Shown here: positions 43,556 to 54,573 of the stretch, piece by piece
Numbering within the stretch: position 1 is the stretch's first letter
Layout of the letters: the number at the start of each line of letters is the position of its first letter
Made by a program: the position numbers and the translations under genes
From: an uncultured Gammaproteobacteria bacterium
GTDB taxonomy: Bacteria; Pseudomonadota; Gammaproteobacteria; HK1
NCBI GenBank assembly: GCA_958295465.1
Contig: OY282353.1
Coordinates: 3,959,001-4,023,000, forward strand
Direction of reading: 5' to 3'
DNA length: 64,000 nt
Notes under the pieces: model-generated
The model's database searches: none
What the model was told of the DNA's origin: nothing
What the model saw: the letters and a program-made list of their open reading frames with translations, nothing else

Positions 43556-44572
43556 TCATTTCCCACCACGGGATCGGAGCGCGGCAAGGAACTGCGCCTC
43601 GTCCGCACAGGCCGTCGCCGCCTCGAACACCGCGTCCTCGGACGATGCGGCGAACGCCGGATCGGCGAGGAAAGTTTCCGAAACCACCACCCCTCGCGAG
43701 AGCAGCATCCGGCGCGCCATCTTCGCCAAGGTGCTCGTCCGGCCTTCCGCCCTGCCCTTGCGCTCACCCTCCGCCCGGCTCTGTCCGCGCAGGGAACGCA
43801 GCATCGGATCGTCGTCCGGTCCCGTCCCCTCCCGCGCCCCCAACGCCGACCCCACCCGCTCCAGCACCTCACACGTCCGCTCCGAACGCACCCGCTCGTT
43901 GAACGCCACGTGCAACTCCTCCGCACTCCACCCCGGAAACGCACGGCTCTCCGGGAACTCCCGGTACACGCCCCCCTCCAGCACGTGAATCGTCAGCCCC
44001 GCGCGCCGGCGCTTCGGTCGGCTCGCCGCTCGATGATTCGGCACCTCCAGCCACACCTCCGGGAACCCCCACGCCTCGTACAGCCGCAGCTTCCCCCGGT
44101 ACACGTCCGTGGTGTGGTCCACCTCCAGCACCACGTCCGGCAAGTCGTGCTCCCCCACCTCCATCGCCACCGCCCCCGGCAACCGCGCCCGACCGGGATG
44201 CAGGTACACCGACTGGTCCGCCTGCAGGATGCGCCACGGCAAGCCCCCCTCGTTGCGCACCATCAGGTCCATCGAGCCGTAGCAGGTGATGGGCGAGCCG
44301 CGCACCTGGGCGATACGTTCCGCCAAGCTCGGCAACGCGCCCCCCGGCTTCTCGTGGTAGGGACTGTTGGGCTCGCAGACCCAGGCGGTTTCGGTGGCGC
44401 CGTCCCAGAACTCCAGCCGCCCGTCGTAGAGTTCGAGCTCCTCGCGCGGGAGGCGGACGGGCTTGCAGCCGGGGAACGCCAGCTCGGAGGAGGGTGGATA
44501 GCTCACCAGCGGTTTGCGCGGGCGCCTCGGCGCCTCGTCCGCGCCAGTTTCGAAGAGTTCGATGGCGGCCAT
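43556..44572 (-). CDS. Uma2-family (DUF820) putative endonuclease
   Basis: A 338-residue protein whose central part (about 75-215) is a Uma2/DUF820 domain with a PD-(D/E)xK nuclease fold: LPDVVLEVDHTTDVYRGKLR and YEAWGFPEVWLEVP carry the expected acidic and Glu residues. The C-terminal third is charged and helical (RAEGERKGRAEGRTSTLAKM), as in related long forms. Uma2 proteins are abundant in cyanobacteria and often occur in many copies; their role is unknown. It stands alone, with the start taken at MAAIELFETG (44572). Confidence 0.83.
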   Translation of the reverse strand: MAAIELFETGADEAPRRPRKPLVSYPPSSELAFPGCKPVRLPREELELYDGRLEFWDGATETAWVCEPNSPYHEKPGGALPSLAERIAQVRGSPITCYGSMDLMVRNEGGLPWRILQADQSVYLHPGRARLPGAVAMEVGEHDLPDVVLEVDHTTDVYRGKLRLYEAWGFPEVWLEVPNHRAASRPKRRRAGLTIHVLEGGVYREFPESRAFPGWSAEELHVAFNERVRSERTCEVLERVGSALGAREGTGPDDDPMLRSLRGQSRAEGERKGRAEGRTSTLAKMARRMLLSRGVVVSETFLADPAFAASSEDAVFEAATACADEAQFLAALRSRGGK

Positions 44573-44966
44573 GGCGGTATGGTACGCCAGCGTAGCGGGT
44601 GAATCCAAATATCCGTCCGCCTCTCCATGGCGGCGAGGTGCTCGTCATGTCCGCACCGGCGTACTCGGAGCCGTGGATTCGTGCGGCGAGATGCGCCTGG
44701 AAGACGATCTCGGGCGAATCAGGGCCGAAGTGCGGGTTTGACACGATCCATGCGGTGCAGGTCCGGGCGCGGCGACAGTCTCCGGAGCCCGGAGGGCGAG
44801 CAGAACGGCCCTGCCCGAGGGTGGCCGGAACTTGCAGGCCCCCTCCGTCCCACGCAACATGAACTTGTCCGTCGGTAACGCCCCGCGGCCCACGGTTTCA
44901 TCCTCATCTGCGCCCGGATTCATCTGTTCGTATTGGAAAATGCCTGATCACCGGGAGACACCCGCC
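44573..44966. other. Divergent intergenic region, no gene seen
   Basis: The 394-bp gap between the Uma2 gene (minus) and the LLM oxidoreductase (plus) contains only short open frames without recognisable sequence. It should contain both promoters, but no consensus was identified. Confidence 0.45.
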
Positions 44967-45995
44967 ATGTACATCGACACCCCGTTACGAGAGCAGGTCC
45001 CTCTGGCCGGAGTCGGTGCGGAAGCCGTCCGGCTCGAACGGATCGGGTTCGACGCGCTCTGGTCGGTCGAGACGCGCCACGATCCGTTCTTCCCGCTGCT
45101 CCAGGCCGCGCTTGCGACCGACCGGCTCCGGGTCGGGACGAACATCGCGGTGGCGTTCGCGCGCACCCCCTTTTCGATGGCGCATAGCGCATGGGACTTG
45201 CAGGCGGCGAGCCGCGGCCGGCTGCTGCTCGGGCTCGGCACCCAGGTACGGCCGCACGTCGAGCGCCGCTTCTCCGCCGAGTTCGACCATCCCGCCGCGC
45301 GGGTGGTGGACTACATCGACTGCCTGCGCGCCGTCTGGAACACCTTCCAGACCGGAGCGCGCCCGGACCACGAGGGTCGCTTCTACCGGTTCACCCTGAT
45401 CAACGACTTCTTCAACCCGGGGCCGATCGACCATCCCGACATCCCGGTCTACCTCGCCGGGGTCAATCCCCGGATGGCGGCGGCGGCGGGAGAGGTGGCG
45501 GACGGCTTCAGCGTGCACCCCATGCACTCACCGGAGTATCTCCGCGAGGTCGTTCGCCCCGCCATCGCCGAGGGCGCGCGAAAGCGCGGCAGGCCGGTGC
45601 AGGACTTCACCCTGGTGACGAGCTGCTTCGTGGTGCGCGGCGCGACCGAGTCCGAGCGCCGACGCTCGGAACGCGCGGTGCGGCGGCAGATCGCGTTCTA
45701 CGCATCGACCCCGGGCTACCGGACCTTCCTCGAATTCCACGGTGAGCTCGACGCCGCGAAGCGGCTCAGCGCACTCATGCGCGAGCGCCGCCTCGACGAG
45801 ATGCCGGATGTGGTGAGCGACGCCCTGCTCTCGGCGGTCGCGGTCTCCGAAGCCGACGGCGATCTGGGCAAGAGCCTCCGGGACCGCTATGCCGGCAATC
45901 TCGTCCGGAGGGTGGCTCTCTATGACGGGGTGCCGCCGGAAGCGGACGAACAGCGATGGCGAACGTTCGTACGGTCCGTCAAATCCAACGTGTAG
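44967..45995 (+). CDS. LLM-class (F420-type) oxidoreductase
   Basis: A 342-residue TIM-barrel protein of the luciferase-like superfamily: GAEAVRLERIGFDALWSVET, LRVGTNIAVAFARTPFSMAH, GRLLLGLGTQVRPHVERRFS. It resembles the group of F420-dependent oxidoreductases typified by actinobacterial proteins with a GTQV loop. The start MYIDTPLREQ at 44967 has gggag about 10 bases ahead; ATG at 44940 is the alternative. It differs strongly from the 261-residue LLM protein at 12627. Whether this organism makes F420 cannot be judged here; FMN is possible. Confidence 0.87.
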   Translation: MYIDTPLREQVPLAGVGAEAVRLERIGFDALWSVETRHDPFFPLLQAALATDRLRVGTNIAVAFARTPFSMAHSAWDLQAASRGRLLLGLGTQVRPHVERRFSAEFDHPAARVVDYIDCLRAVWNTFQTGARPDHEGRFYRFTLINDFFNPGPIDHPDIPVYLAGVNPRMAAAAGEVADGFSVHPMHSPEYLREVVRPAIAEGARKRGRPVQDFTLVTSCFVVRGATESERRRSERAVRRQIAFYASTPGYRTFLEFHGELDAAKRLSALMRERRLDEMPDVVSDALLSAVAVSEADGDLGKSLRDRYAGNLVRRVALYDGVPPEADEQRWRTFVRSVKSNV

Positions 45996-46026
45996 ATCCC
46001 TTTATATCAGAGGAATACAGTCGGTT

Positions 46027-46043
46027 TCTCGAATTTTTCGAGA
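46027..46043. terminator. Possible bidirectional terminator
   Basis: A 17-base hairpin, tctcgaa-ttt-ttcgaga, lies between the convergent LLM oxidoreductase and squalene-synthase-like genes. The loop and flanks are the only T/A-rich part of the gap. It lacks a long T-run, so termination is tentative. Confidence 0.35.
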
Positions 46044-46168
46044 ACCTGGTTTGAATCAGGTGTCCGCGTCGGCGTACGCCGGCGGCAAACCACGGGAACC
46101 GCGCCCGGCGCAAATCGCGGCGGTTCTTCGGTGCGCTGCCGTGTATCGCCTTGCGGCTGATGCCGCAC

Positions 46169-47230
46169 TCAGACCGAAGCGGACCCCCTGCCCCGTGCCG
46201 GAAGGAGGAGCCGGCGGGTGAATGCTTCAAAGAGGAACTTCAACGCGGTGTCCGAACGGGCCAGCGCGTTGGTGACGATGACCGTGGCGCGTACGCTGCG
46301 CCGCGAGATCTTGACGTCCCGGGAATCGGTGAACGCCGGATGCGCGTGGATGCGGCGCAGGGTGAGGACCGCCATCCCCAGCGCCCACAGGCAGAATCGG
46401 CGGATGCCGACCTCCCGGGCGGGAATCAGCAGGGTAAACCTCAATGCATTGGCAAGGTGGCCGCGGGCGACCGCCACCAGACCGAGCAGGCCCTCCACGA
46501 ACCCGGGATCGGTCTGCCCGGCAGACAGGGAGCGCAGCTCGAACCCCGCCGAACGAAAGACGTCCCGCGGGAGCCAGCAGGCGCCGCGGCGGTGGTCCTC
46601 CCACACATCCTTGAGGATGTTGGTCATCTGCAACCCCTGCCCGAAGGAGACCGACAGCGCGTGCAACTCCTCTCTCCGTTCGCCGATCTCGGAGGAGTAG
46701 TCGCAGAACAGCTCGGTAAGCATCTCGCCGACCACCCCGGCGACGTGATAGCAGTAGCGGTCGAGTTGAGCGAGATCGTCCAGGCCGTCGGCTGTCGCAT
46801 TTCGCTGAAATTCCGCCATTCCGCGCGACATGACCGTGACGCAACGCTCCAGGGCGTCCCGCTGGACGGCCCGGAATCCGTGGGTGATACGAACGACCCT
46901 GGCCGTATTGGCGATCAGGTCATGCTCGCTTCGAAGCATCGCGTGCGGCAGCACGGACTGAAGCTCCCGCACGAAACGCTCCGCCGCCTCGCGGCCCGCG
47001 ACAACCTCGATGAAGCGTTCCGAGAACACCTGCTTCTGCGCCACCGACAGCACCGGCTCGTCTTCGATGGTGTCGGCGATTCGGCATAACAGGTAGGCAT
47101 TGCCCACCACGTCGCGCAGCGGAGCGGGGAGCTGTGGAATGGTGAGCGCGAAGGTGCGGGAAACGCCTTGCAGGATATCGGTCTGGCAGGCCAGATCGTC
47201 GCTTGCCGGCTCTCGTGATTCGGAAATCAT
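46169..47230 (-). CDS. Squalene/phytoene synthase family protein (squalene-synthase-like)
   Basis: A 353-residue prenyl transferase that would join two C15 diphosphates head to head. [19 protein letters not shown] and [11 protein letters not shown] carry the first aspartate-rich motif; [20 protein letters not shown] carries the second. The wording [10 protein letters not shown] is typical of squalene synthases rather than phytoene synthases. No hopanoid or carotenoid genes are adjacent, though a geranylgeranyl-reductase-family gene is 10 kb away. A quinone oxidoreductase gene lies 90 bp upstream on the same strand. Confidence 0.9.
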   Translation of the reverse strand: MISESREPASDDLACQTDILQGVSRTFALTIPQLPAPLRDVVGNAYLLCRIADTIEDEPVLSVAQKQVFSERFIEVVAGREAAERFVRELQSVLPHAMLRSEHDLIANTARVVRITHGFRAVQRDALERCVTVMSRGMAEFQRNATADGLDDLAQLDRYCYHVAGVVGEMLTELFCDYSSEIGERREELHALSVSFGQGLQMTNILKDVWEDHRRGACWLPRDVFRSAGFELRSLSAGQTDPGFVEGLLGLVAVARGHLANALRFTLLIPAREVGIRRFCLWALGMAVLTLRRIHAHPAFTDSRDVKISRRSVRATVIVTNALARSDTALKFLFEAFTRRLLLPARGRGSASV

Positions 47231-47320
47231 CGCCGGCGCCTTCCGTCATGTCCCGACCGGAAACACATCGAACGACACGCCGTCACCCCGGTTCGGCCTG
47301 CCATGGCGGCATCCCGGCCG

Positions 47321-48301
47321 TCACGGCACGAGGATGGTCGAGCCCGTCGTCTGCCGCGATTCGAGCGCCCGATGCGCGTTCGCCGCCTCGGCGAGAGGAA
47401 AGGTCTGGTTCACGGTGATGCGCACCGCGCCACCGGCGACGACGTCGAACAGCGCCTGCGCCGATCTCTCCAGGTCCGCCCGGCTCGCGGTATATGTCAT
47501 CAACGTCGGCCGGGTGACGTAGAGCGACCCCTTCGCGCTCAGAATCCCGATGTCGAACGGATCGATCTTTCCCGACGACTGGCCGAAGCTCACGAGCATC
47601 CCCCGGGGACGAAGGCAGTCGAGGCTGCCCGCGAACGTGTCGCGCCCAACCGCATCGTAGACGACCGGAACCCCGGCGCCGTCCGTCAGCTCCCTGACCC
47701 GATCGGTGAAATCCTCCCGCGTATAGACGATCGGGTGATCGCAGCCGTGCGCCCGAGCGAGTTCCGCCTTCTCGTCGCTGCTCACGGTGCCGATGACCGT
47801 CGCTCCGAGATGCCTGGCCCATTGGCATGCGATCAGGCCCACGCCGCCCGCGGCGGCATGGAACAGGATGGTCTCGCCGGACTGTACCGGGTACGTCCGG
47901 CGCAGCAGGTACTCGACGGTCATGCCCTGCAGCATCATCGCCGCGGCCTGCCGTGGCTCGATGCCGGGCGGAACCTTCACCACCTTGTCGGCCGGCATCA
48001 GGCGTTCCTCCGCATACGAGCCGACCGGTGGCGCCGCGTACGCGACCCGGTCCCCCACCGCCAACGAATCGACGCCCTCCCCGACCGCCTCGACGACCCC
48101 GGCGCCCTCCATCCCCGGGGAGAACGGAAGCGACGGCGCGGGATAGAGCCCGGTGCGGAAATAGACGTCGATGTAGTTCAGTCCCACCGCTTCGTGCCGG
48201 ATCCGTATTTCACCCGGTCCTGGAACGCCGACCTCGACGTCTTCCCACCGCATCGCATCGGGACCGCCGGTCCGATGGATTCGAATCGCCTTGACCATCA
48301 T
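47321..48301 (-). CDS. NADPH:quinone reductase / zinc-free alcohol dehydrogenase family
   Basis: A 326-residue medium-chain dehydrogenase of the QOR (quinone oxidoreductase) branch. It starts MMVKAIRIHRTGGPDAMRWE, contains GLNYIDVYFRTGLYP, the nucleotide-binding HAAAGGVGLIACQWA, and lacks the zinc ligands of alcohol dehydrogenases. gagga lies six bases before the ATG at 48301. Such enzymes reduce quinones by one electron or act as enoyl reductases. It precedes the squalene-synthase-like gene on the same strand. Confidence 0.92.
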   Translation of the reverse strand: MMVKAIRIHRTGGPDAMRWEDVEVGVPGPGEIRIRHEAVGLNYIDVYFRTGLYPAPSLPFSPGMEGAGVVEAVGEGVDSLAVGDRVAYAAPPVGSYAEERLMPADKVVKVPPGIEPRQAAAMMLQGMTVEYLLRRTYPVQSGETILFHAAAGGVGLIACQWARHLGATVIGTVSSDEKAELARAHGCDHPIVYTREDFTDRVRELTDGAGVPVVYDAVGRDTFAGSLDCLRPRGMLVSFGQSSGKIDPFDIGILSAKGSLYVTRPTLMTYTASRADLERSAQALFDVVAGGAVRITVNQTFPLAEAANAHRALESRQTTGSTILVP

Positions 48302-48618
48302 GTCTGTTCCTCGTGTCGGGGTTACCCGACCGCCCTCCCCGCGCAGCAGGCCGTTGCGGCCTCGACAGGGTATCGGCGGGCTCGGGTGATGGAGGATACT
48401 ACTCGGGAACCGCCGGCTTCGATCAAGCCCGTATCCGCGCTCCCGGACGATTCGAGGATACGCTCCCATGCTCGGTGCGAAGCCGCGGCGGATGCGAATC
48501 GATGGGGATGTCGCCGTTCTCGCCGCCGAGGCGTGTCCCGGCTCGACACGGATTCACGCCGGGACCACGGACGAGCCTGCGTCCGCTTCCCTGTGAACGA
48601 CACGAGCGCCGACCGACC
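48302..48618. other. Divergent intergenic region, no gene seen
   Basis: This 317-bp gap between the quinone reductase (minus) and the TPR protein (plus) shows no gene, repeat or clear promoter. The open frames crossing it are low-complexity extensions of the flanking genes. Confidence 0.4.
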
Positions 48619-49089
48619 ATGCGTAGCTGGCTCTCGCGGGCATCGAGACTCGAGCGCAAGGCGGCGCATGCCTTCCGGCTCAAGAGCTACCGAGCCGCGA
48701 TCCGCCATCTCGACGAGCTTCTTCTGCACGTTGGCGAGAACCCCAACACGCTCCATGTCCTCGGGCTCTGCCACGAACGGCTCGGCGCCGACGAGAAGGC
48801 GTTCGAGTATGCGACGCGATCGGTCTCCGCCGACGGAGATCACTTCGAGGCGCTGCGCCTGCTCATTCGACTCCACGTTCGCCGCGGCGAGACCGATGCC
48901 GCCCGTGCCCTGGCCGTGCACGCGCTTGCCCGGCTGCCGCCTCCGGCCGGACCCCGCGGTCTCGGCCGCCTGACTCGCGCCCTCACCCGGGAAGGCGATC
49001 CGTCGCTGGCCGGATATGACCGTGAGCTTCGCGAATGGATCCGATGGGCGCGCGCACTCACCGAGCCGAATCCCATGTGCGGTGAGTAG
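48619..49089 (+). CDS. TPR-repeat protein
   Basis: A 156-residue helical protein with about three tetratricopeptide repeats: KSYRAAIRHLDELLLHVGEN, NTLHVLGLCHERLGADEKAF, HFEALRLLIRLHVRRGETDA. The ends are basic. TPR proteins mediate protein-protein contacts; partner unknown. There is no signal peptide. The start ATG at 48619 is chosen because residues before it are low complexity. It is followed by an AT-rich gap before the carbonic anhydrase gene. Confidence 0.75.
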   Translation: MRSWLSRASRLERKAAHAFRLKSYRAAIRHLDELLLHVGENPNTLHVLGLCHERLGADEKAFEYATRSVSADGDHFEALRLLIRLHVRRGETDAARALAVHALARLPPPAGPRGLGRLTRALTREGDPSLAGYDRELREWIRWARALTEPNPMCGE

Positions 49090-49115
49090 AGATTCAGACG
49101 AACGTGGAGCTCGAA

Positions 49116-49173
49116 TATACATGAGATATAATCAATATCTTGTTGATTTAATATTAATTCACCATCACCGATG
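49116..49173 (+). promoter_or_regulatory. AT-rich block upstream of the carbonic anhydrase gene
   Basis: An island of about 55 bases (gatataatcaatatcttgtt and onward) with very low GC content in a GC-rich genome. It contains several promoter-like TATAAT and TTGATT words. It lies about 150 bp upstream of the gene at 49321 and resembles the AT-rich block at 33300-33336. A promoter or an operator is possible. Confidence 0.35.
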
Positions 49174-49320
49174 AATACAGCAAGATCCGAAACACGAGGG
49201 CCGGGAGCCGATCGAGCCCGATCCACAACGAGGCGACCATGAACGACGGCGCCCCTCCAGGCAGGTAGACTACCCGTATCGGGCCGGGTCGAGTCGTCCT
49301 GCGGGAGTACGCTTGCAGTC

Positions 49321-49854
49321 ATGATCTATTCCCTTGGCAATCGTCACGTCCGGACGCACGGGGACTTCTACGTCGCCGACAACGCCGTCGTTGTCGGCTC
49401 CGTCATCCTCGGCCACGGCGCCAGTGTCTGGTTCAACAGCGTCGTTCGCGGCGACAACGACGTCATCACCATCGGCGGCGGCACCAACGTTCAGGATGCG
49501 GCGGTGCTCCATGTCGACGAAGGCGTTCCCCTCACCCTCGGCGCGGACGTGAGCGTGGGCCATCATGCAATGCTCCATGGATGCACGGTGGAAGACGGGG
49601 CGCTGGTCGGAATCAACGCGGTGGTGCTCAACCACGCGGTCATCGGCCGTGGAAGCCTCATCGGCGCCGGGGCGCTCGTTTCCGAGGGGAAGGTGATCCC
49701 GGAGCGCTCGCTCGTGGTCGGATCGCCCGCCCGGGTCGTGCGCACCCTGACCGAGGAGGACGCCGCCGGCATCGAGCGGATTGCCCGACACTACGTCGAG
49801 AAGGCCCGGTGGTACCGCGCGGAGCTGCGCGTGCAGGAACGAGGCGAACGATGA
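49321..49854 (+). CDS. Gamma-carbonic anhydrase-like protein
   Basis: A 177-residue left-handed beta-helix (hexapeptide repeat) protein of the gamma-carbonic anhydrase/YrdA family. The metal histidines are in AVLHVDEG and SVGHHAMLHGC, and the RGDND motif is present (SVVRGDNDVITIGGG). Trimeric, cytoplasmic; catalytic activity varies in this family. The stop overlaps the start of the deacetylase gene by 4 bp (atga), so the two are coupled, an arrangement that may reflect a shared process. Confidence 0.92.
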   Translation: MIYSLGNRHVRTHGDFYVADNAVVVGSVILGHGASVWFNSVVRGDNDVITIGGGTNVQDAAVLHVDEGVPLTLGADVSVGHHAMLHGCTVEDGALVGINAVVLNHAVIGRGSLIGAGALVSEGKVIPERSLVVGSPARVVRTLTEEDAAGIERIARHYVEKARWYRAELRVQERGER

Positions 49855-50801
49855 CCACGGGATTTCTCTACGACCCCCGATTCCTCGATCACGATGCGGG
49901 CCGCGGACACCCGGAAAGGAGCCAACGTCTCGTCTCCTCCATCGACTGGCTCCGGGATCGCGCATGGTTCGGCGACCTGGCGCGCATCGACGCGGTGGCG
50001 GCGGATCCGGCCTGGATCGAGACGGTGCACGACGCGGGCTACATCGCCCGCGCGGAGGAGACTTGCCGGGCCGGCGCGCCGTTCCTCGACGTGGCCGACG
50101 TCGGAGTCTCGCGCCGGAGCAGCGACGTGGCCCGCCTCGCGGCGGGCGGAGCCCTGGCGCTGACCGATCGCATCGTGGCGGGAGACGTCGAGAACGGCTT
50201 CGCCCTCAGCCGCCCGCCCGGACACCATGCCGAGCGGGGCATGGCCCTGGGCTTCTGCCTCTTCAACAACGTGGCGATCGCGGCCCGTTACCTGCAACGC
50301 GCCCACGGCGTGGACAAGGTCCTGATCCTCGATTTCGACGTCCATCACGGAAACGGCACCCAGCACACGTTCGAAGACGATCCATCGGTGATGTATGCCA
50401 GCATCCACCAGTTTCCGTACTACCCCGGTACCGGGGCCGCATCCGAGACCGGCATCGGCCGCGGCGCCGGCGCCACCGTCAACTGCCCGGTGCCGGCCGG
50501 AGCCGGGGACGAGGAGTACCACCGCGCGTTCGCCGACCGGATCCTTCCCGCCGCGGACGCCTTCGCCCCGGAGTTCGTGATCGTCTCCGCCGGCTTCGAT
50601 GCACATGCCGCCGATCCTCTCGCGCAAGTCCGCCTGAGCACGGAATGCTTCGGCTGGATGACCGCGAGGATCGTGGAGATCGCGGAAAAGCACTCGGGCG
50701 GGCGCATACTGTCGCTGCTGGAGGGCGGATACAACGTCGAGGTGCTGCCGAAATGCGTGGCGACGCACCTCGAGGTCCTTGCCCATATCGACACGTCGTA
50801 G
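49851..50801 (+). CDS. Histone deacetylase/AcuC/AphA family amidohydrolase
   Basis: A 316-residue zinc-dependent deacetylase. Characteristic motifs: HDAGRGHPERSQRL near the start, RPPGHHAERGMALGFCLFNN (catalytic His pair), LDFDVHHGNGTQHTFEDDP (zinc ligands Asp and His) and SAGFDAHAADPLAQ. Bacterial members deacetylate acetyl-polyamines, acetyl-lysine or acetoin-related substrates. It overlaps the carbonic anhydrase gene by 4 bp. No polyamine genes are adjacent, so the substrate is open. Confidence 0.93.
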   Translation: MTTGFLYDPRFLDHDAGRGHPERSQRLVSSIDWLRDRAWFGDLARIDAVAADPAWIETVHDAGYIARAEETCRAGAPFLDVADVGVSRRSSDVARLAAGGALALTDRIVAGDVENGFALSRPPGHHAERGMALGFCLFNNVAIAARYLQRAHGVDKVLILDFDVHHGNGTQHTFEDDPSVMYASIHQFPYYPGTGAASETGIGRGAGATVNCPVPAGAGDEEYHRAFADRILPAADAFAPEFVIVSAGFDAHAADPLAQVRLSTECFGWMTARIVEIAEKHSGGRILSLLEGGYNVEVLPKCVATHLEVLAHIDTS

Positions 50802-51070
50802 CCATCGCTGCGGCCGATGGGCATCCCCTCCCCTCCGGCTCCCCCGCACGACGGCCCCGATCGGTTCATGCGGCAAGGGCGGAAGCGGTGGGCACGGCGC
50901 CGGATCGGCCCGCCCGGAACGCCGGACGTCCGCTCTCCCGAAGCCGCTTTGCGTTCTGCGCCGACGGCGCGGCATGCCGCCGGCCCGAATCAGGGTGCCG
51001 GAGTGCCGGTAGAGGGACCCGCTCGGGACGGAGCCGTGCCGGTCGCGGGCCGGGATGACTCGGAGGACCA

Positions 51071-52240
51071 GTGCACGGCGAATCCATCCTCTTCACGATC
51101 TTCCTGATCTTCACCGGGGCCGCGATCATCGCCGGACTCGCGCTGTTCGCGCGCCAGTCCATGCTGGTCGCATACATCGCGCTCGGGGTGCTGGTGGGGC
51201 CGTGGGGGCTCGGTCTGATCGAGGACGCCACGACGGCGCAGGGGATCGGCGAGGTCGGGATCATCTTCCTGCTGTACCTGCTCGGCCTCAACCTGCATCC
51301 CCAGAAGCTTGCACGGATGATGCGCGAGGCGACGGTGGTCACCCTCGCGAGCTGCCTCGTGTTCGCGGCGGCGGGCGGGGCGGTAGCCCTCGCGTTCGGC
51401 TTCTCCCTGCCCGAGGTGCTGGTGGTCGGCGCGGCCTCGATGTTCTCCAGCACGATCATCGGGCTGAAGCTGCTCCCCACCACCACACTGCACCACCGGC
51501 ACGCCGGGGAGATCGTCATCAGCGTGCTGCTGCTCCAGGACGTCATCGCGATCGTCATCCTGCTCGGCCTCGACGCGGCGTCCCGGCCCTCGCTCTCGGC
51601 GCCGGACGCCCTGCGCCTCGCGGCGGCGCTGCCGGCGATCGTCGCGGTGGCGGCGGCGATGGAGCGGTGGGTCCTGATGCCCCTCATCGGCCGCTTCGAC
51701 CGGATCCGGGAGTACGTCTTCCTCGTCGCGATCGGCTGGTGCCTCGGCATCTCCCAGCTCGGCCACGCCATGGGGCTCTCGCACGAGATCGGGGCCTTCG
51801 TCGCCGGAGTCGCCCTCGCCCGCAGCCCTATCGCCACGTTCATCGCCGAATCCCTCAAACCGCTGCGCGACTTCTTCCTCGTGATGTTCTTCTTCGCGCT
51901 CGGGGCGGGGTTCCCGCTCCCCGTGCTCGCCGACGTCGCGCTCCCCGCGGCCTGCCTGGGCGGCCTGATGCTGGTGCTGAAGCCGGCGGTCTTCCGGTGG
52001 CTGTTGCAGCGAGAGGGTGAATCGCAACGGCTCTCGGGGGAAATCGGCGTGCGGCTGGGGCAGATCAGCGAGTTCTCGCTGCTGATCGCGGTCATCGCGT
52101 CGGGAGGTGGCGTCATCGGCCCTCAGGCCGCGTACACCGCGCACGCGGCCACCATTCTCACCTTCATCGTGTCGAGCTACGTGATCATGCTGCGCTATCC
52201 GACCCCGATCGCGGTCACGGACGCCCTGCGGCGGGATTGA
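51071..52240 (+). CDS. Cation:proton antiporter (CPA2, KefB-like membrane domain)
   Basis: A 389-residue inner-membrane transporter with about eleven to twelve membrane helices. It shows the CPA2 pattern IALGVLVGPWGLGLIE, GIGEVGIIFLLYLLGLNL and ISVLLLQDVIAIVILLGL with the transport Asp. It lacks the TrkA-N domain of full KefB/KefC. The start is GTG at 51071, with ggagga just ahead. It probably exchanges K+ or Na+ for H+. The preceding gap (50802-51070) holds no gene. Confidence 0.88.
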   Translation: MHGESILFTIFLIFTGAAIIAGLALFARQSMLVAYIALGVLVGPWGLGLIEDATTAQGIGEVGIIFLLYLLGLNLHPQKLARMMREATVVTLASCLVFAAAGGAVALAFGFSLPEVLVVGAASMFSSTIIGLKLLPTTTLHHRHAGEIVISVLLLQDVIAIVILLGLDAASRPSLSAPDALRLAAALPAIVAVAAAMERWVLMPLIGRFDRIREYVFLVAIGWCLGISQLGHAMGLSHEIGAFVAGVALARSPIATFIAESLKPLRDFFLVMFFFALGAGFPLPVLADVALPAACLGGLMLVLKPAVFRWLLQREGESQRLSGEIGVRLGQISEFSLLIAVIASGGGVIGPQAAYTAHAATILTFIVSSYVIMLRYPTPIAVTDALRRD

Positions 52241-52436
52241 GAAGTACGCGCGGACTGTCTCTCCATTCCCTGTTGATGGCGCAGCCCGACGAGCTGGCTC
52301 GTCATCCGCGCCCCACGGCGTCGATCCGGTACCCGGTCGAGGATCATGCCGTGCATCCCCTTGCACGGGGCCGCCCTTCCCATGTCCATCGTGCGCTAAG
52401 ATCCCGTCGCGCAACGACCCCACCGCGATCGACGAG

Positions 52437-53440
<1,004 letters not shown>

Positions 53441-53444
<4 letters not shown>

Positions 53445-54439
53445 GCGCGGAGCGCCCTCCGCGCGGGCTGGCAGGGGTGACGTTCTCCACCGCCGATCTC
53501 GTCGGCCTGCGCGCGCGCGCGACCGGCCTGCCTCCGGATGCGCATCGCTCCAGCCGCGGCGGTCGAACCGGGGTGCGGGTGTCGCGGCTCCGAGGTCGCG
53601 GGATGGAATATTCGGAGTCGAGAATCTACCTGCCCGGCGACGATCTCCGCAGCATCGACTGGCGGGTGACCGCACGCACCGGCCGCGTCCATACCAAGCT
53701 GTTCCACGAGGAGCGCGATCGCCCGGTCCTGTTCGTCGTGGACCTTGGCGAACATATGCGTTTCGGCACCCGCCGGGCGTTCAAGTCGGTGGTGGCGGCC
53801 GAGGCGGCCTCGCTGCTCGCATGGGCCGCGGTGGCCAACGGCGATCGCGTCGGCGGGCTCGTGTTCGCCGGTGGTCGTACCGCCGAATCCCGCATCGAGG
53901 GGGGACGGCACGGTGCGCTTGCCTTCTTCGGGATCCTCGCCGGGTTCCAGGACGAGGCCCGGGACCGAAACGCGACCGGCGGCCTCGAGATCGCCCTGTC
54001 ACGCGCGCGCCGGGTTGCACGGCCCGGAACCCTGATCATCGTGATCAGCGACTTCAGCGGATTACGGGACCCGGTGGCCCGGCAACTCGTCAAGCTGCGG
54101 GAGCACCACGAACTACTCTGCGTATGGGTCTACGACGGGCTCGAATCCGTCCCCCCGCCACCGGCCCGCTACCCGATTGGCGACGACCGGCGCACCACCA
54201 CTCTCGATACGCGATCGAGCGAGGTCGCGCGTGCCGTTTCGCGTCGTTTCGATGCCATCGAGTCGCAAATCACCTCCGCGTGCAGTCGCGGCGGTGCGGT
54301 GCTGGTGCGCATCCAGTGCGGCGACGACGTACCGGCCGTGCTCCGCGAGACCCTGATTGGGCGGGGTCGCCGCCCGGGCTCCCGCCCTGCCGGCTCGGAT
54401 GGCGCCAACCCGCGCGTTCCGGCGAATCCCCTCCAATGA
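53441..54439 (+). CDS. DUF58 protein
   Basis: A 332-residue protein with a DUF58 core: GMEYSESRIYLPGDDLRSID, WRVTARTGRVHTKLFHEERD, then a vWA-like fold with VLFVVDLGEHMRFG and PGTLIIVISDFSGLRDP. It starts with GTG overlapping the MoxR stop by 4 bp. It is the usual partner of MoxR. The 3' end overlaps the start of a short duplicate of the next gene by 4 bp. Confidence 0.92.
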
Positions 54440-54573
54440 ACCCGGCCGATCCGCTCACCATCGTGCACGACATCCACGCCACCGGCTTCCCCCGGATTCG
54501 CGTCATCCTGTTTCGTGGCGGCGGCCTTCGCCGCCGATGCGGTCATCGCCTCCTGATGAACCCGCTCCGATGA
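54436..54573 (+). repeat. Partial duplicate of the DUF4381 gene start (45-codon ORF)
   Basis: A 45-codon frame starts MNPADPLTIVHDIHATGFPR, a near copy of the next gene's MNPADPLAALRDIHVPDPPE. After about 17 residues similarity is lost, and the frame ends MNPLR at 54573. Its start overlaps the DUF58 stop (atga) and its stop overlaps the DUF4381 start (atga), so coupled translation through the duplicate is possible. It looks like a 134-bp tandem partial duplication that has since diverged. Confidence 0.75.
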
